A stretch of 64,000 bases of DNA from Moorella thermoacetica (GCF_001267405.1 NZ_CP012369.1:1452001-1516000), one strand, 5' to 3'; positions 26,922-36,462 are shown, numbered from the stretch's first letter. Numbers and translations are program-made. The notes: a model not told the origin generated them from the sequence alone.

Positions 26922-28274
26922 TTAGCCGCTGATGGTCATGCTGGCGATCCGGATGGTGGGGGCGCCGGTGGCACCGAAAAAGGTCAGGTCGTTGGCCACG
27001 GCGTCAATGGCCTCCAGGAGGCCAATGATGTTTCCGGCAATGGCCACCCCCCGCACCGGCGTGGTCAACTCGCCCTTTTCGATCCAGATACCGGTGGCGC
27101 CGACGGAGAAATCCCCGGAAATGGGGTTGGCCATGTGCATGCCCATGACCTCAGTGACGTAGAGACCCTTTGGAATCTCCTTGATGATTTCTTCCGGCGA
27201 GCGCGATCCGGCCTCGATATAGAAATTGGTGGTGCCGACTTCAGGCGTGGTCTTGAAGGAACCCCGGGCACCGTTACCGGTGGATCTCACCCCGTCCCGG
27301 GCGGCGGTGTAGGTATTATGGAGGAAGCACCGCAAAACGCCCTTTTCAATCAGGACGGTATGTTCCGTGGGCACCCCTTCCCCGTCAAAGGGGCTGGAGG
27401 CAATGCCGTCCGGCCGGCAACCGTCGTCGATGAGGTTAATCACCGGCGCGGCTACCTGCTGGCCGACCCGGCCGCGGAAGAGGGATTTGCCCTTCTGGAC
27501 GGCATCGGCGGCCAGGGCCGGGGCGATGACGCCCAGGAAGTTGGTGGCCACGTAAGGGTCAAAGACAACCGCTGCCCGCTGGGTATTGACCCTTTTGGCC
27601 CCCAGCATGCGTACGGCCTTGCTGGCCCCCTCCCGGCCCACCTTGGCAGGGTCGATGTTTTTGAACTTCAACCCGTAGGCCAGGCCGAAGCCGGTCTGGC
27701 TTTCTCCATTTTCTACTGCCACCACAAAGGTGCTGGCGCCACAGTTGGCAGCGTGATAGGCTGCCGTTATTCCCTGGGAGTTCGCCAGGGCCACCAGGTA
27801 GCGGGAGTCATTATAGGAACAACTTTCCGTTATCTTGACCCGCGGGTCATAGGCCCTGGCCTGGCGCTCAATCTCTTTGGCTAACTCAATCTTTTTCTCC
27901 AGGGGCGTAGCGGTAATCTCGGGATCCCAGAGGTCCAGGGCCGGATAACCGGGATAGCGGGCCGGCAGGCAGTTGTGCTCATCAGGAGTGGCCATCCGGG
28001 CGTTGGCCAGGGCCTGTTCGATGCAGGCGTCGAGGGCCGCCGGGCTGAAGTCGGTGGTAAAGGCGAAACCTACCCGGTGGTCCCGGATAACCCTTAAGCC
28101 CAGGCCCTGATCCCGGGCTGTGGTCAGGGCCTCGACCTGCTGGTCCCGGACCTCAATGCTCAGTTCTTCCCCGGCAGTAAGGTAGGCTTCTGCCAGGACT
28201 CCTCGTTTGGCCGCTTTCTCGACCACCTGACCGGCCAGGTCCAGGTATTTTTTCTCTAGTTCCTGGTAATCCAT
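26922..28274 (-). CDS. tldE: TldE/PmbA-type metalloprotease subunit
   Basis: A 450-residue partner of TldD. The pair forms a barrel-shaped protease that processes unfolded peptides. It has the family blocks SIEVRDQQVEALTTARDQGLGLRVI and GARGSFKTTPEVGTTNFYIE in part, plus the C-terminal MTISG. It lacks the HExxxH motif, as expected of TldE. It abuts tldD with a 1-bp overlap. Confidence 0.9.
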   Translation of the reverse strand: MDYQELEKKYLDLAGQVVEKAAKRGVLAEAYLTAGEELSIEVRDQQVEALTTARDQGLGLRVIRDHRVGFAFTTDFSPAALDACIEQALANARMATPDEHNCLPARYPGYPALDLWDPEITATPLEKKIELAKEIERQARAYDPRVKITESCSYNDSRYLVALANSQGITAAYHAANCGASTFVVAVENGESQTGFGLAYGLKFKNIDPAKVGREGASKAVRMLGAKRVNTQRAAVVFDPYVATNFLGVIAPALAADAVQKGKSLFRGRVGQQVAAPVINLIDDGCRPDGIASSPFDGEGVPTEHTVLIEKGVLRCFLHNTYTAARDGVRSTGNGARGSFKTTPEVGTTNFYIEAGSRSPEEIIKEIPKGLYVTEVMGMHMANPISGDFSVGATGIWIEKGELTTPVRGVAIAGNIIGLLEAIDAVANDLTFFGATGAPTIRIASMTISG

Positions 28275-29677
28275 TATTCTTTATCCCCCTCATCCAGGAT
28301 ACCGCCAACTACCAGCTCGGGGATCCTGATGGTTGGCTGCGCGTCCCCGACCGGAACACCCTGGCCGTCTTTGCCGCAGATGCCCAGGCTGAAGCCCAGA
28401 TCGCCGGCCACCCGGTCAATGATTCGTAAAACCTCGGGACCGTTGCCGGTGAGGGTCGCACCCCTGACGGCCGGGCCGATCTGGCCATCCTGGATCAGGT
28501 AACCCTCAGCAACGTCAAAAACAAAATCACCGTTGGTGGTATTGACCTGCCCACCGCCCATACGTTTGACCAGCAAGCCGTATTTAGTGTCCCTGAGGAT
28601 TGCCGCGGCATCATCCTTGCCAGGAGCAATATAAGTATTGGTCATCCTGGGAATGGGCCGGTCCTGGTAGGACTCGCGGCGGCCGTTGCCGGTGGAGCGC
28701 CGACCCTCTTTACGGGCGGTGAGATAATCGTACATGTACTCTTTGAGGACACCGTTTTCAATCAGGACCGTCTTTTGCCCGGGGTTGCCCTCATCGTCAA
28801 AGGAGTAGGAGCCGTATTTCCCCGGAATGGTAGCGTCGTCGATAACCGTGACGATATCGGCGGCCACCTTTTGCCCTTTTTTACCGGCGTAGACGGAAAG
28901 CTGCTTCTGGACCAGGTCGGCCTCCAGGCCGTGACCGCAGGCCTCGTGAATCATGGTACCGCCGGCCTCACCGGCCATGACTACCGGCATCTTTCCGGCC
29001 GGGGCCGGTCGGGCCTCCAGCATCATCACCGCCCGCCGGGCCGCCAGCCGGGCCATTTCTTCAGGATTCACGGTCTCAAAAAGCTCCCAGCCCTGGTGGC
29101 CCCCGGCTGATTCGTAGCCCGTCTGGATATGTTTACCGTCGGTGGCCACGGCGTTGACGACCAGGCGACAGCGGACCCGCTCATCATCCACCAGGGTCCC
29201 GTCGCTGTTGGCAATGGTTACTTCCTGAATAACGTCGCCGTAACCAACCGTGACCTGGGCAATGCGTTTATCGACGGCCCGGGCGGCGTCATTGGCCCTG
29301 CGTACCAGGTTCACCTTTTCTTCTACCGCCACCTGGTCGGGCCGTTTTTTTATGGTGAACTTTACCCGGGACTTGGGCCGGGTAAAGTTAATCTCCCGTG
29401 GCCGTGGCTGGCTCTGCACAGCTTTACCCACCAGGATGGCAGTTTCGATAAGGCTCTCGCGGCTCAGGTCATTACTGTAGCCGTAGGCGGTATTCTCCCC
29501 GGCGATGACACGGATGCCCGCTCCCTGGTCAAAGCCGGATGTCACCCGCTCGATTTTATTTTCTTCGCAGCCGATACTGGTAGTCCGGCGGCGTTCCAGG
29601 AAAATTTCGGCAAAATCGCCTCCCTGCTGCAGGGCTGCCTGGAGGATGGCTTTGAGATCTGTTTCTGGTAAAAGCAT
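28274..29677 (-). CDS. tldD: TldD-type metalloprotease catalytic subunit
   Basis: A 467-residue zinc protease. The metal site is HEACGHGLEADL (near residue 242), and the conserved YDYLTARKEGRRSTGNGRRE stretch follows in pieces. It acts with TldE in the cytoplasm. tldD precedes tldE in one transcript. It follows the pilus genes by about 60 bp. Confidence 0.93.
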   Translation of the reverse strand: MLLPETDLKAILQAALQQGGDFAEIFLERRRTTSIGCEENKIERVTSGFDQGAGIRVIAGENTAYGYSNDLSRESLIETAILVGKAVQSQPRPREINFTRPKSRVKFTIKKRPDQVAVEEKVNLVRRANDAARAVDKRIAQVTVGYGDVIQEVTIANSDGTLVDDERVRCRLVVNAVATDGKHIQTGYESAGGHQGWELFETVNPEEMARLAARRAVMMLEARPAPAGKMPVVMAGEAGGTMIHEACGHGLEADLVQKQLSVYAGKKGQKVAADIVTVIDDATIPGKYGSYSFDDEGNPGQKTVLIENGVLKEYMYDYLTARKEGRRSTGNGRRESYQDRPIPRMTNTYIAPGKDDAAAILRDTKYGLLVKRMGGGQVNTTNGDFVFDVAEGYLIQDGQIGPAVRGATLTGNGPEVLRIIDRVAGDLGFSLGICGKDGQGVPVGDAQPTIRIPELVVGGILDEGDKE

Positions 29678-29738
29678 TGATCCACCCCTTCTATTAACTT
29701 CTTCCTAGTATAATTCAAGGGGCGGGAAAATATTCCTG

Positions 29739-31058
29739 CTAGGGCTGGCGAGAAAAATGAATGCTGGCCAGGGTAGCCAGTAATTGATCGTAGCTACCAG
29801 TATCACCAGCCTGCCATTCCAGGCTGAAGGTCAGTTGCCGGACTAGAAAGAGGGGTAACTCCAGGTACCGGGGGTAATCCCCCGGCTTGATTTCCCCCTG
29901 ATAAATCTGGCGGCCATCGGCAAAAATGGTTACTTTAACTTTGCCGCTGCTGTTGGCAAAGCTATCGTCGATGCCGGTATACCCCTGGAGACGGGTGTAC
30001 CGGCCGCGGAGATCGACCTTTAATTCGGCTTTAGTTTGACCTTTGCTTAAATTTACGCCTATACTGCGGCCCAGGTTCATACCCGCCAGGGCTGCCGGCC
30101 TGGAGAGGACGAAGAAAGGACCGACGTTCCGCAACACGCGCAGCTCGTCCAGCCAGACATCACCGTTGCCGGCCGGAGGGTCCGTAAAAGCCGGACCCGG
30201 AACCAGCCGTCCCCCCTGCTGGCGGGGCAGGGTATAGGCCGGCGTCCCGCCAATCTCCTCAGCCGGCTGGGACGGAGCTGCGGAAGGTGACGTCCGGGCC
30301 GAAGGTTGGGAAGACGCCGGTGGCGGGCTGCCTGCCGGACCGGGTTTTGTTGGTGCCTGCTGGCTGCCCTGGCTGCTGTTTACCTGGACTCCCTGGCCGG
30401 GGGAGGCCGTTACCGTCCCTCCCCCTACCGGCGAGGCAACCCCTGGCGGTGGGGCAAAGCTGTCGGCCCTGCCGCCGGGGAAAAGGGCCACCGCAGCCGG
30501 TACCGGTACAGTCTCGCCCAGGTCGTAGAGGTCGATAATAAAGCTGGCTTCGACTGTTGCAGCGTTTCCCTGGCGTGCAAGGATCTTCAAATTGTGGATG
30601 GCCGTCAGGGCCGGCAGGGATTCTAGCTGGCTTATATAATCCTGTAACGCCGGATAAGGGCCGCTGACGGTGACTTCATAGGGATATACCTGAAAGGGAT
30701 CTCTTTTTTCAACCGGGAGGGGCTTGAAGACCAGGATCCGGAGGGCCGGGTCACGGGGTTGAGCAGCATCCAGAAAGGCTGAGGTACCCTGGAGGGTAAA
30801 GCCCAGTCGCTGTCTGGTAGCCTCCCAGGCGGCCCGGGCCTGTTCGGCATTTTTTGTCAGGGATGGTGCCGTAGCCGCTGCCTGCTGGGCGGCAGCCAGG
30901 CGTGCCTGGTCCGCCAGAAGGCGGCTCCTGACCTCCCTGTAGGCGGGAAGCTGTTTTCCCCAGACCACGTGATAAAAGAAAAAAGCAAGTAAAACTGCCG
31001 CCATTATACCCAGCAACCTCACTTCCCGGCGGCTGAGCTCATAGTTACCAATCTTCAT
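29739..31058 (-). CDS. PilO-like pilus assembly protein with C-terminal NPCBM-type domain
   Basis: A 439-residue protein. Residues 1-190 are PilO-like: a short cytoplasmic start, one membrane helix (about 16-31), a coiled coil and the ferredoxin-like fold with YPYEVTVSGPYPALQDYI. A long Pro/Ser/Gln-rich linker (about 210-285) follows. Residues ~310-439 resemble an NPCBM carbohydrate-binding module (SIGVNLSKGQTKAELKVDL, DDSFANSSGKVKVTIFADG, IYQGEI). Ordinary PilO is ~200 aa. It overlaps pilN by 4 bp. Binding a glycan is inferred, not shown. Confidence 0.83.
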   Translation of the reverse strand: MKIGNYELSRREVRLLGIMAAVLLAFFFYHVVWGKQLPAYREVRSRLLADQARLAAAQQAAATAPSLTKNAEQARAAWEATRQRLGFTLQGTSAFLDAAQPRDPALRILVFKPLPVEKRDPFQVYPYEVTVSGPYPALQDYISQLESLPALTAIHNLKILARQGNAATVEASFIIDLYDLGETVPVPAAVALFPGGRADSFAPPPGVASPVGGGTVTASPGQGVQVNSSQGSQQAPTKPGPAGSPPPASSQPSARTSPSAAPSQPAEEIGGTPAYTLPRQQGGRLVPGPAFTDPPAGNGDVWLDELRVLRNVGPFFVLSRPAALAGMNLGRSIGVNLSKGQTKAELKVDLRGRYTRLQGYTGIDDSFANSSGKVKVTIFADGRQIYQGEIKPGDYPRYLELPLFLVRQLTFSLEWQAGDTGSYDQLLATLASIHFSRQP

Positions 31059-31687
31059 GGGACGTTGCCTGCCTTGCCGGAACCTGCCTGGCCCCCATCG
31101 GTTTTACTTTGGGGACCCCCGGCCGTGTCTGGTTTAACCTGGTTCCCCCGGCTCCCCGGGGCTCCCTTAAAAACGGCCTGGATGGTAAAGTTAAGGCTGT
31201 TGCCGTCGCCCTTAACCTCCTGGAGGGTCACGGCCTGCCAGAGGTTGCTTCCCTGGAGGTTGTTTAAAAAATCACCTACCGCCCCCAGGGAGGTGCTGCC
31301 CCCGGTGAGGGTTAACAACCCTTTGCCCTCGTCCTCCTCCAGGCCGGTCAGCCATACTTCTTCGGGCAGGGCTTCGTCTATGGTTTTTAAAATTGGTTCC
31401 CAGCGTCGTTCTTCAGTAACCAGGCGCTGCAATGCTTTCTCCCTTTGCTGCCAGTAGCTAATGGCCTTCTGACTGGCCTGCGCTTGACTGGCGCCAGATT
31501 GGTAAAAGGCCAGTTGTTGCTCAATCATGGCCACCCTCCTGGAAATAAGGAACATCTGGCCCAGGAAGGCCAGGTAGAGTAAAAAGACAACTCCCCCCGC
31601 TATAAAAGCTACCAGGAGGCCCCTGGACAAAGGCTCGCGCTGCCGGGGACGGTATTCCGGCGGCAATAGGTTAATGGCTACGCTCAT
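31055..31687 (-). CDS. pilN: Type IV pilus assembly protein PilN
   Basis: A 210-residue bitopic protein. The N-terminal cytoplasmic peptide INLLPPEYRPRQ binds PilM in the family; a membrane helix follows (about 23-45), then a coiled coil and a ferredoxin-like fold. The C-terminus is a Gly/Ser/Lys-rich tail not usual for PilN. It overlaps pilM and the PilO-like gene by 4 bp each. Confidence 0.88.
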   Translation of the reverse strand: MSVAINLLPPEYRPRQREPLSRGLLVAFIAGGVVFLLYLAFLGQMFLISRRVAMIEQQLAFYQSGASQAQASQKAISYWQQREKALQRLVTEERRWEPILKTIDEALPEEVWLTGLEEDEGKGLLTLTGGSTSLGAVGDFLNNLQGSNLWQAVTLQEVKGDGNSLNFTIQAVFKGAPGSRGNQVKPDTAGGPQSKTDGGQAGSGKAGNVP

Positions 31688-32586
31688 GGTTTGATCTCCC
31701 TCAAGGCCAAACCAACGGCCACGGCCAGGGCAGGTTCCGCGTCTCCCCCAGCCAGGCCCGGGCGGCCTGGTATCACCGGCACTCCCAGTTCCTCCTGGCA
31801 GAAATCAAGCAGCCCTTCCACACCCACCCCTTCTCCGGTGAGGACCAGCCGTTCGGGGTTAAATTCTCCTCCCGACTGGGAGCGGTAAAACTCCAGGGAA
31901 CGCCGGACTTCCTGGGTCAGTTCGGACAGGCGGCTGGTACCGGCAATCCCCGGACGGGCCAGTTCCCCGGCACCCATGGCTATTACCCGGCTGAAGAGGG
32001 GTTGCCCTGACCGGGTCAGGACCAGGTGGCTCCAGCGATCGCCAATGTCCAGCAGAGTCACCGCCCCGCTGATGGTGGCCGCCAGGGCGCGGCAGAGGGC
32101 TAGAGGCACCAGGTCGATGGCTACCAGGTCCAGCCCGGCACCCTGAAAGATATTATATAATTGGGTCACCTGTTCCCGGGGCGCCGCCGCCAGGAGAACG
32201 GGCATCTGGTTATTGTTCCGGCCGGACCTGTCATCCAGGATGGTCCAGTCGACAACCATATCCCGGGCACCGGTGGGCAGGTAGTTTTCCAGTTCATAGG
32301 CCATCCCGGCTTTCAACTCCGCCGGGGCCATCTGCGGCAGACGGAGGTAGCGAACTACCACCCTCTCGCCAGTAATGGCAGTCACGGCCTGACGGCCGTG
32401 CCAGCCCGTCCGGGAGGCCGCTTCGGCCAGGGCCGCGACCAGGGCCTGGGGATCATTCAGCCCGCCGGGCGGGGCCGGCACAGTGGCCGTGAGTAACTCC
32501 CGGCCCCGGTAAACAGCGGTCCTTATAGCCGTGGCACCGAGATCAACGCCCAGATAGTGGCGGCGTTTAAATAATGTCCCGAGCAC
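31684..32586 (-). CDS. pilM: Type IV pilus assembly protein PilM
   Basis: A 300-residue cytoplasmic actin-like ATP-binding protein. It has the YLGVDLGATAIRTAV start, MAYELENYLPTGARDMVVDW and DIGDRWSHLVLT motifs and the ending LAVAVGLALREI. PilM ties the inner-membrane PilN/PilO platform to the motor. It overlaps pilN. Confidence 0.9.
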   Translation of the reverse strand: MLGTLFKRRHYLGVDLGATAIRTAVYRGRELLTATVPAPPGGLNDPQALVAALAEAASRTGWHGRQAVTAITGERVVVRYLRLPQMAPAELKAGMAYELENYLPTGARDMVVDWTILDDRSGRNNNQMPVLLAAAPREQVTQLYNIFQGAGLDLVAIDLVPLALCRALAATISGAVTLLDIGDRWSHLVLTRSGQPLFSRVIAMGAGELARPGIAGTSRLSELTQEVRRSLEFYRSQSGGEFNPERLVLTGEGVGVEGLLDFCQEELGVPVIPGRPGLAGGDAEPALAVAVGLALREIKP

Positions 32587-32664
32587 AGGTAGTCAACGCC
32601 TCCGGAAGACTCATTTTCCTTGTTTCCTTGTTCGGGGTTCGCCCCTTTGAATGACCCAAAGCTA

Positions 32665-33912
32665 TTAATTAGCCACAGTTCTCCAGGAGAGGACCTGCCA
32701 CCCACCCAAATTCAATCGATTATTTAAAGCTGCATTAAAGCTAGGATCATAGGTAATGTCCAGCAGGCTCAAATAACTATTAACGCCCCGGGCGACAATA
32801 CTCCCGGTTATATTCAAGTAAGAAATAAACTGGGTGGAAAAATATCCCCCGCTGATAATAATGCCTTGAATATTAAAACTGCCTAATAAACCCCATAGGT
32901 CGCCGACATAAAAATTTCCTCCGCTTACCAGCGCCCAGGAACTACCAGGATCGGCCTCTAAATTTGTTTTCAGGGTGATCGTCCCAGAAGCAGCTATAAT
33001 ACCTTTCCCGTGATAAGTGGAAAGGTCCGATTTATCAATTACCAGGTCGCCGTCCCGATATAAAATTTTAATATCACCTGGTCCGGAATCGATAATATCC
33101 TGCAATTCAGCCAGGGTATATTTCTCTTTTGTTAGCTGGATGCCATTCTTGTAGGAGGCATCAGGTTCATTTACCCCCCGGGGAAAGACCAGGTTAACCA
33201 TTTCCTTACCCATACCACTCGGGTTGCCTGAATAACTATTACCGTAATAAGCTTTGCCTTTAATGCTCCCATAGTTAATCAAGTTTTGGCCGGCAACGGC
33301 ATTACCTTTGATAGTTCCAATGACGTTGTACAAATTACCGGAAGCAGCTACGTTACCGTCCAGGGTTTGCAGTGTAATATACAGATTTCCTAAATAAAGG
33401 ATATCGCCTTTTATTGTCATCAGTGGTGTCTCCCATAAACTCCCCTGCCCATTACCGGCCATCAGGGCATAAGTGGTTAACGGGCGGGATACATCGGCAA
33501 CGATTGACCGGCGAATACCTCCAACCTCGGCGTCAGCCTGTAAACTTAAACTTAAAGGCTTTTCCCTGACAGTAACCTGGTTAATACGCCCCCAACTTGT
33601 CAGTTGAATATTGTTCAGTCCTTTTCGCCATCCGGGGTCACGGCGTAAGTTTGCCAGGGCCAGGTTTATCCCGGCCTCTGCTAGGTAAGTAGCTTGGTTG
33701 ATTTTTAAATCGGTGGCCGCCCCCTGGTGTTCACTCAAGGCCAGGTTGAGGAGCCCGGCTCCCAGGAGGGAAAGGACTATGGTTACCAGCAAAACCACCG
33801 GCAGGGCACTACCCCGCCGGCACCATAGGAACCGCAAAATCCGGGGCGGCTGCGACGTTTTCTTTTCTACTACCAGATCAGCGATACGGTTTACTTTAAA
33901 CCCAAGCATCAC
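32665..33912 (-). CDS. PilX-like pilus protein with a polymer-forming (bactofilin-like) C-terminal region
   Basis: A 415-residue protein. A prepilin-like N-terminal helix (GSALPVVLLVTIVLSLLGAG, about 33-52) ends in a conserved EAGINLALANLRR segment of PilX N-terminal type. The rest is beta-rich, with short repeats such as TIKGDILYLGN, TLDGNVAASGN and TIKGNAVAGQN, then TLKTNLEADPGSSW. These resemble bactofilin/polymer-forming repeats. Base composition is more AT-rich than the flanking genes. Function in the pilus is inferred from context. Confidence 0.75.
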   Translation of the reverse strand: MMLGFKVNRIADLVVEKKTSQPPRILRFLWCRRGSALPVVLLVTIVLSLLGAGLLNLALSEHQGAATDLKINQATYLAEAGINLALANLRRDPGWRKGLNNIQLTSWGRINQVTVREKPLSLSLQADAEVGGIRRSIVADVSRPLTTYALMAGNGQGSLWETPLMTIKGDILYLGNLYITLQTLDGNVAASGNLYNVIGTIKGNAVAGQNLINYGSIKGKAYYGNSYSGNPSGMGKEMVNLVFPRGVNEPDASYKNGIQLTKEKYTLAELQDIIDSGPGDIKILYRDGDLVIDKSDLSTYHGKGIIAASGTITLKTNLEADPGSSWALVSGGNFYVGDLWGLLGSFNIQGIIISGGYFSTQFISYLNITGSIVARGVNSYLSLLDITYDPSFNAALNNRLNLGGWQVLSWRTVAN

Positions 33913-34105
33913 TATTCCCCGCTATGCCCCGGGTAGATATTAGCCCCGGGCTGCTCCTGTTCCCTGCGGCTAAGGCCAGTTACCTTATCATCAAGCTGAC
34001 TTTTAGTTTAGCTTCTCCTATCCAGGTACCATTACCGCCGGCAAGGAAAGTAGGGTAGGAGGGCAGAACTTCGCATTTATCTACCATTTACTGCTATGGG
34101 GCTAC

Positions 34106-34612
34106 CTAACTCTCTCCGTTCATCACCTTGAGGCGGAGGGCTACCGTGGTGGTAACGGCGAAATCCTGCCCCTGGCCATCCCGGACAACCAGGTGGATGG
34201 TAACCATCTTGCTTTGCTCCGGTGGGTTTCGATCGTAGGTGAACTCCAGGGTGCGTACCCCGTAAGCCAGGGGATTATAGCCACTGAAATCCAGAAAACC
34301 CTTATTCTTCACGGCCCGGCGCAGGTTGTCACCGGCCAGTTCATATTTGTACTGGTTGCCACCGGTATCCTCAATAATCAAGGTCTGGCTGTTGGAGCCG
34401 GACACCACCTGGCTGGCGGCCTGGATCTCCCCTGTCATATGCATGAGGGCGATACGGGCGTTCTGCTGGGCGTCCATCCGGTCCCAGCCTCGCTGCCACC
34501 ACCTCAAGGCGGCCCCCATGATGCTCAAGGAGGCTCCCAGGACCAGGACCATCAGGCTGGCGGCCAGGACCGTTTCTACCAGGGTAAAACCAGCCCGCCA
34601 CCTCATGGCCAC
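34106..34612 (-). CDS. Type IV minor pilin, PilW/PulJ-like
   Basis: A 168-residue prepilin with the class III cleavage signal RAGFTLVETVLAASL (Glu at +5) near residue 7 and one hydrophobic helix. The remainder is a small globular domain with a conserved NARIALMHMTGEIQAA helix. It overlaps the next prepilin gene by 10 bp. The precise type (PilW, PulJ) is inferred from order. Confidence 0.82.
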   Translation of the reverse strand: MAMRWRAGFTLVETVLAASLMVLVLGASLSIMGAALRWWQRGWDRMDAQQNARIALMHMTGEIQAASQVVSGSNSQTLIIEDTGGNQYKYELAGDNLRRAVKNKGFLDFSGYNPLAYGVRTLEFTYDRNPPEQSKMVTIHLVVRDGQGQDFAVTTTVALRLKVMNGES

Positions 34613-35001
34613 CTGGCAACCAGGGTCGCCAGTTCCACCTGCCCTGCCGGGTCATTAACGGGCCGTTCCTGCACCACGACCTTTTTCACTTCCAGCGAGG
34701 TGTCGTACTCAGACACCAATACTATATATTCGTAATTGCTATTCCCGGGGTCCTCCTGCCAGGACCCGTTCACCCCAGGCATTTCCTCGAGGCCGTTATA
34801 TCCGGCCGCCAGGCAAGTCTCCAGGTGCGCCCGGGCCAGGTTCAGAGCTACCGTTTCCCGGCCGCCCTGGACGTAGCTCCGCGCAGCGGTGGTGAACATC
34901 CCCAGCATGGGGGCCAGCACCGCCGCCAGGATGACACTGGCCACCAGGACTTCAATAAGGGTCAGGCCGCGCTTATCCTTCAGCCAGCTGGAGAGCTTCA
35001 C
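34603..35001 (-). CDS. Type IV minor pilin, PilV-like
   Basis: A 132-residue prepilin. The signal KRGLTLIEVLVASVILAAV has Glu at the usual place. The body is short, with AHLETCLAAGYNG and a C-terminal VELATLVARWP. It overlaps the upstream and downstream prepilins by 4-10 bp, so these minor pilins are cotranslated. It would initiate or cap the pilus. Confidence 0.82.
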   Translation of the reverse strand: MKLSSWLKDKRGLTLIEVLVASVILAAVLAPMLGMFTTAARSYVQGGRETVALNLARAHLETCLAAGYNGLEEMPGVNGSWQEDPGNSNYEYIVLVSEYDTSLEVKKVVVQERPVNDPAGQVELATLVARWP

Positions 35002-35519
35002 GTCGTCCCCCCTGCCTTGACCCGGCCGGTAACCGGCATAATGGTTATATAATACTCCCGGCCATAGCGGTTCTTCAGGACTATATCCCCGCTGTTTACC
35101 GGTTCTCCCTCAATGGTAAAGGATATTTCGTTGGGGTAAACAGTTCCCGGCATGGAACCGGTATGCTGTAAACGTAATTCCATAGTAATTCCAGCCGGTA
35201 AGGGGGTTTTCTGAATAATAGTTGTATCTTTTTTCAAGAGGTACAGCTTATTACCGGTATCAAAAAGGAGCATCCGGTGGCGATCCTCGCCACCCATTGC
35301 TATTTGCTGCAGGTTACGGATGTCATTAACAATTTGCCAGGCCGCCGTCTGCAACTGCCACCAGGCAAGACTCCTGGCCACTATAGGCAGGACCACCGTA
35401 GCCAGGAGGCCGGTGATGGCCATGACGGCTACCATTTCTACCAGGGTAAAACCGCCATTTCCCTTTAACGGCCGCCTGGAGCCAGCCCCTGCTCCCCCTG
35501 CCATGTCGAGTACCCTCAT
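34998..35519 (-). CDS. Type IV minor pilin, GspH/FimT-like
   Basis: A 173-residue prepilin by my start at 35519 (MRVLDMAGGAGAG). A longer one at 35594 would run into pilD. The cleavage site GNGGFTLVEMVAVMAITGLL lies near residue 22. The body contains AWQIVNDIRNLQQIAMGGEDRHRM, read in part, typical of GspH/FimT. A ribosome site is weak, so the exact start is uncertain. Confidence 0.78.
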   Translation of the reverse strand: MRVLDMAGGAGAGSRRPLKGNGGFTLVEMVAVMAITGLLATVVLPIVARSLAWWQLQTAAWQIVNDIRNLQQIAMGGEDRHRMLLFDTGNKLYLLKKDTTIIQKTPLPAGITMELRLQHTGSMPGTVYPNEISFTIEGEPVNSGDIVLKNRYGREYYITIMPVTGRVKAGGTT

Positions 35520-35550
35520 GTTAACAGCCTGCGTTTCGCTTGGCCTGATT

Positions 35551-36294
35551 TTACATAAACCTGCCAAGATACCAGTGCAACATTTTCTCGCCAAAAAACA
35601 ATGCCAGCAACCCCCCTATGGCGATAAAGGGCGCGAAGGGAAGGGGGTCCTCCCGTTTTTTTAGGCCAGATACCAGCAAGCAAACGCCCGCCAGGCCGCC
35701 TGTGACCAGGGAAAGGAAGAGAGCCAGGGATGCCAGGGGCCAGCCGAGGAAAAGCCCTACCATACCTGCAAGTTTCACATCCCCGCCGCCCATGCCACCA
35801 TTACTAATTACGGCAACGAGCAGCAAAAATCCTGCTGCTGCGACAGATCCCCCTAAAGCAGCCCGGAACCCCACATCCCGCGCCAGCAGGCTAAAAAGAA
35901 TACCTCCGCAGGCTCCGGTCACCACTAGGCTATCGGGGATTAAGTAATGCTCCAGGTCGATGAAGCTTGCGGCTACCAGCACGGCGCCCAGGAAAAGGTA
36001 TTTTACCAGGACCCAGGAGAGGCCGAAATTATAAAAAAGGGTGGTAAACACCACGCCAGTAACAAGCTCAACTATAGGGTATCGAGGGGAAATCGGCAGG
36101 TGGCAGTAACGGCACCTGCCCCGCAGAAACAGGTAGCTCAATACGGGAATAAGGTCGTACCAGGCCAGCTCCCGCCCGCAGGTCGGGCAGTGCGAACGGC
36201 CCCAGACCACCGTTTCTCCGCGCGGTAAGCGGTATACGACCACGTTGAGGAAACTGCCGATAAAAAGACCCGCCAAGAAAAAAAATACCAGCAT
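35551..36294 (-). CDS. pilD: Prepilin leader peptidase / N-methyltransferase
   Basis: A 247-residue membrane aspartyl protease that cuts prepilins after glycine and methylates the new N-terminus. The zinc-type cysteine pairs (CPTCGRELAWYDLIP and CRYCHLPISPRYP) are near residues 38-80. The catalytic aspartates sit in FIDLEHYLIPD and in GGGDVKLAG. About seven membrane helices. Standard length. It lies between the major pilin and minor pilins. Confidence 0.94.
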   Translation of the reverse strand: MLVFFFLAGLFIGSFLNVVVYRLPRGETVVWGRSHCPTCGRELAWYDLIPVLSYLFLRGRCRYCHLPISPRYPIVELVTGVVFTTLFYNFGLSWVLVKYLFLGAVLVAASFIDLEHYLIPDSLVVTGACGGILFSLLARDVGFRAALGGSVAAAGFLLLVAVISNGGMGGGDVKLAGMVGLFLGWPLASLALFLSLVTGGLAGVCLLVSGLKKREDPLPFAPFIAIGGLLALFFGEKMLHWYLGRFM

Positions 36295-36403
36295 GACTTT
36301 TTCCTTATTACTCCTGTAGAATTTGCCTGGCTATCCTGTTATCACCCGTTTATAAATATTTAGCCCTGCTTTGCTCCTGTAAACCTTAGCAGCCGGATGG
36401 CCT

Positions 36404-36436
36404 GCTCCCGGTACCGGACGAGTGAGTACCGGGAGC
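36404..36436. other. 11-bp stem hairpin between pilA and pilD
   Basis: GCTCCCGGTAC...GTACCGGGAGC is a perfect 11-bp stem with an 11-nt loop, just after the pilA stop in the direction of transcription. On the minus strand no U-run follows. It may be a processing or stabilising hairpin at the end of the pilA message, or a partial terminator. Confidence 0.5.
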
Positions 36437-36462
36437 AATTTTAAAAACCGCCATTATCAACA

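Noticed and set aside
36311-36400. GEMM-like (c-di-GMP-I) riboswitch motif between pilA and pilD, from AGCAAAGC and GGCTAAA on the minus strand
   Set aside because: The GNRA stem-loop and the required order of conserved blocks are missing; similarity is limited to a few bases. A cmscan would settle it.
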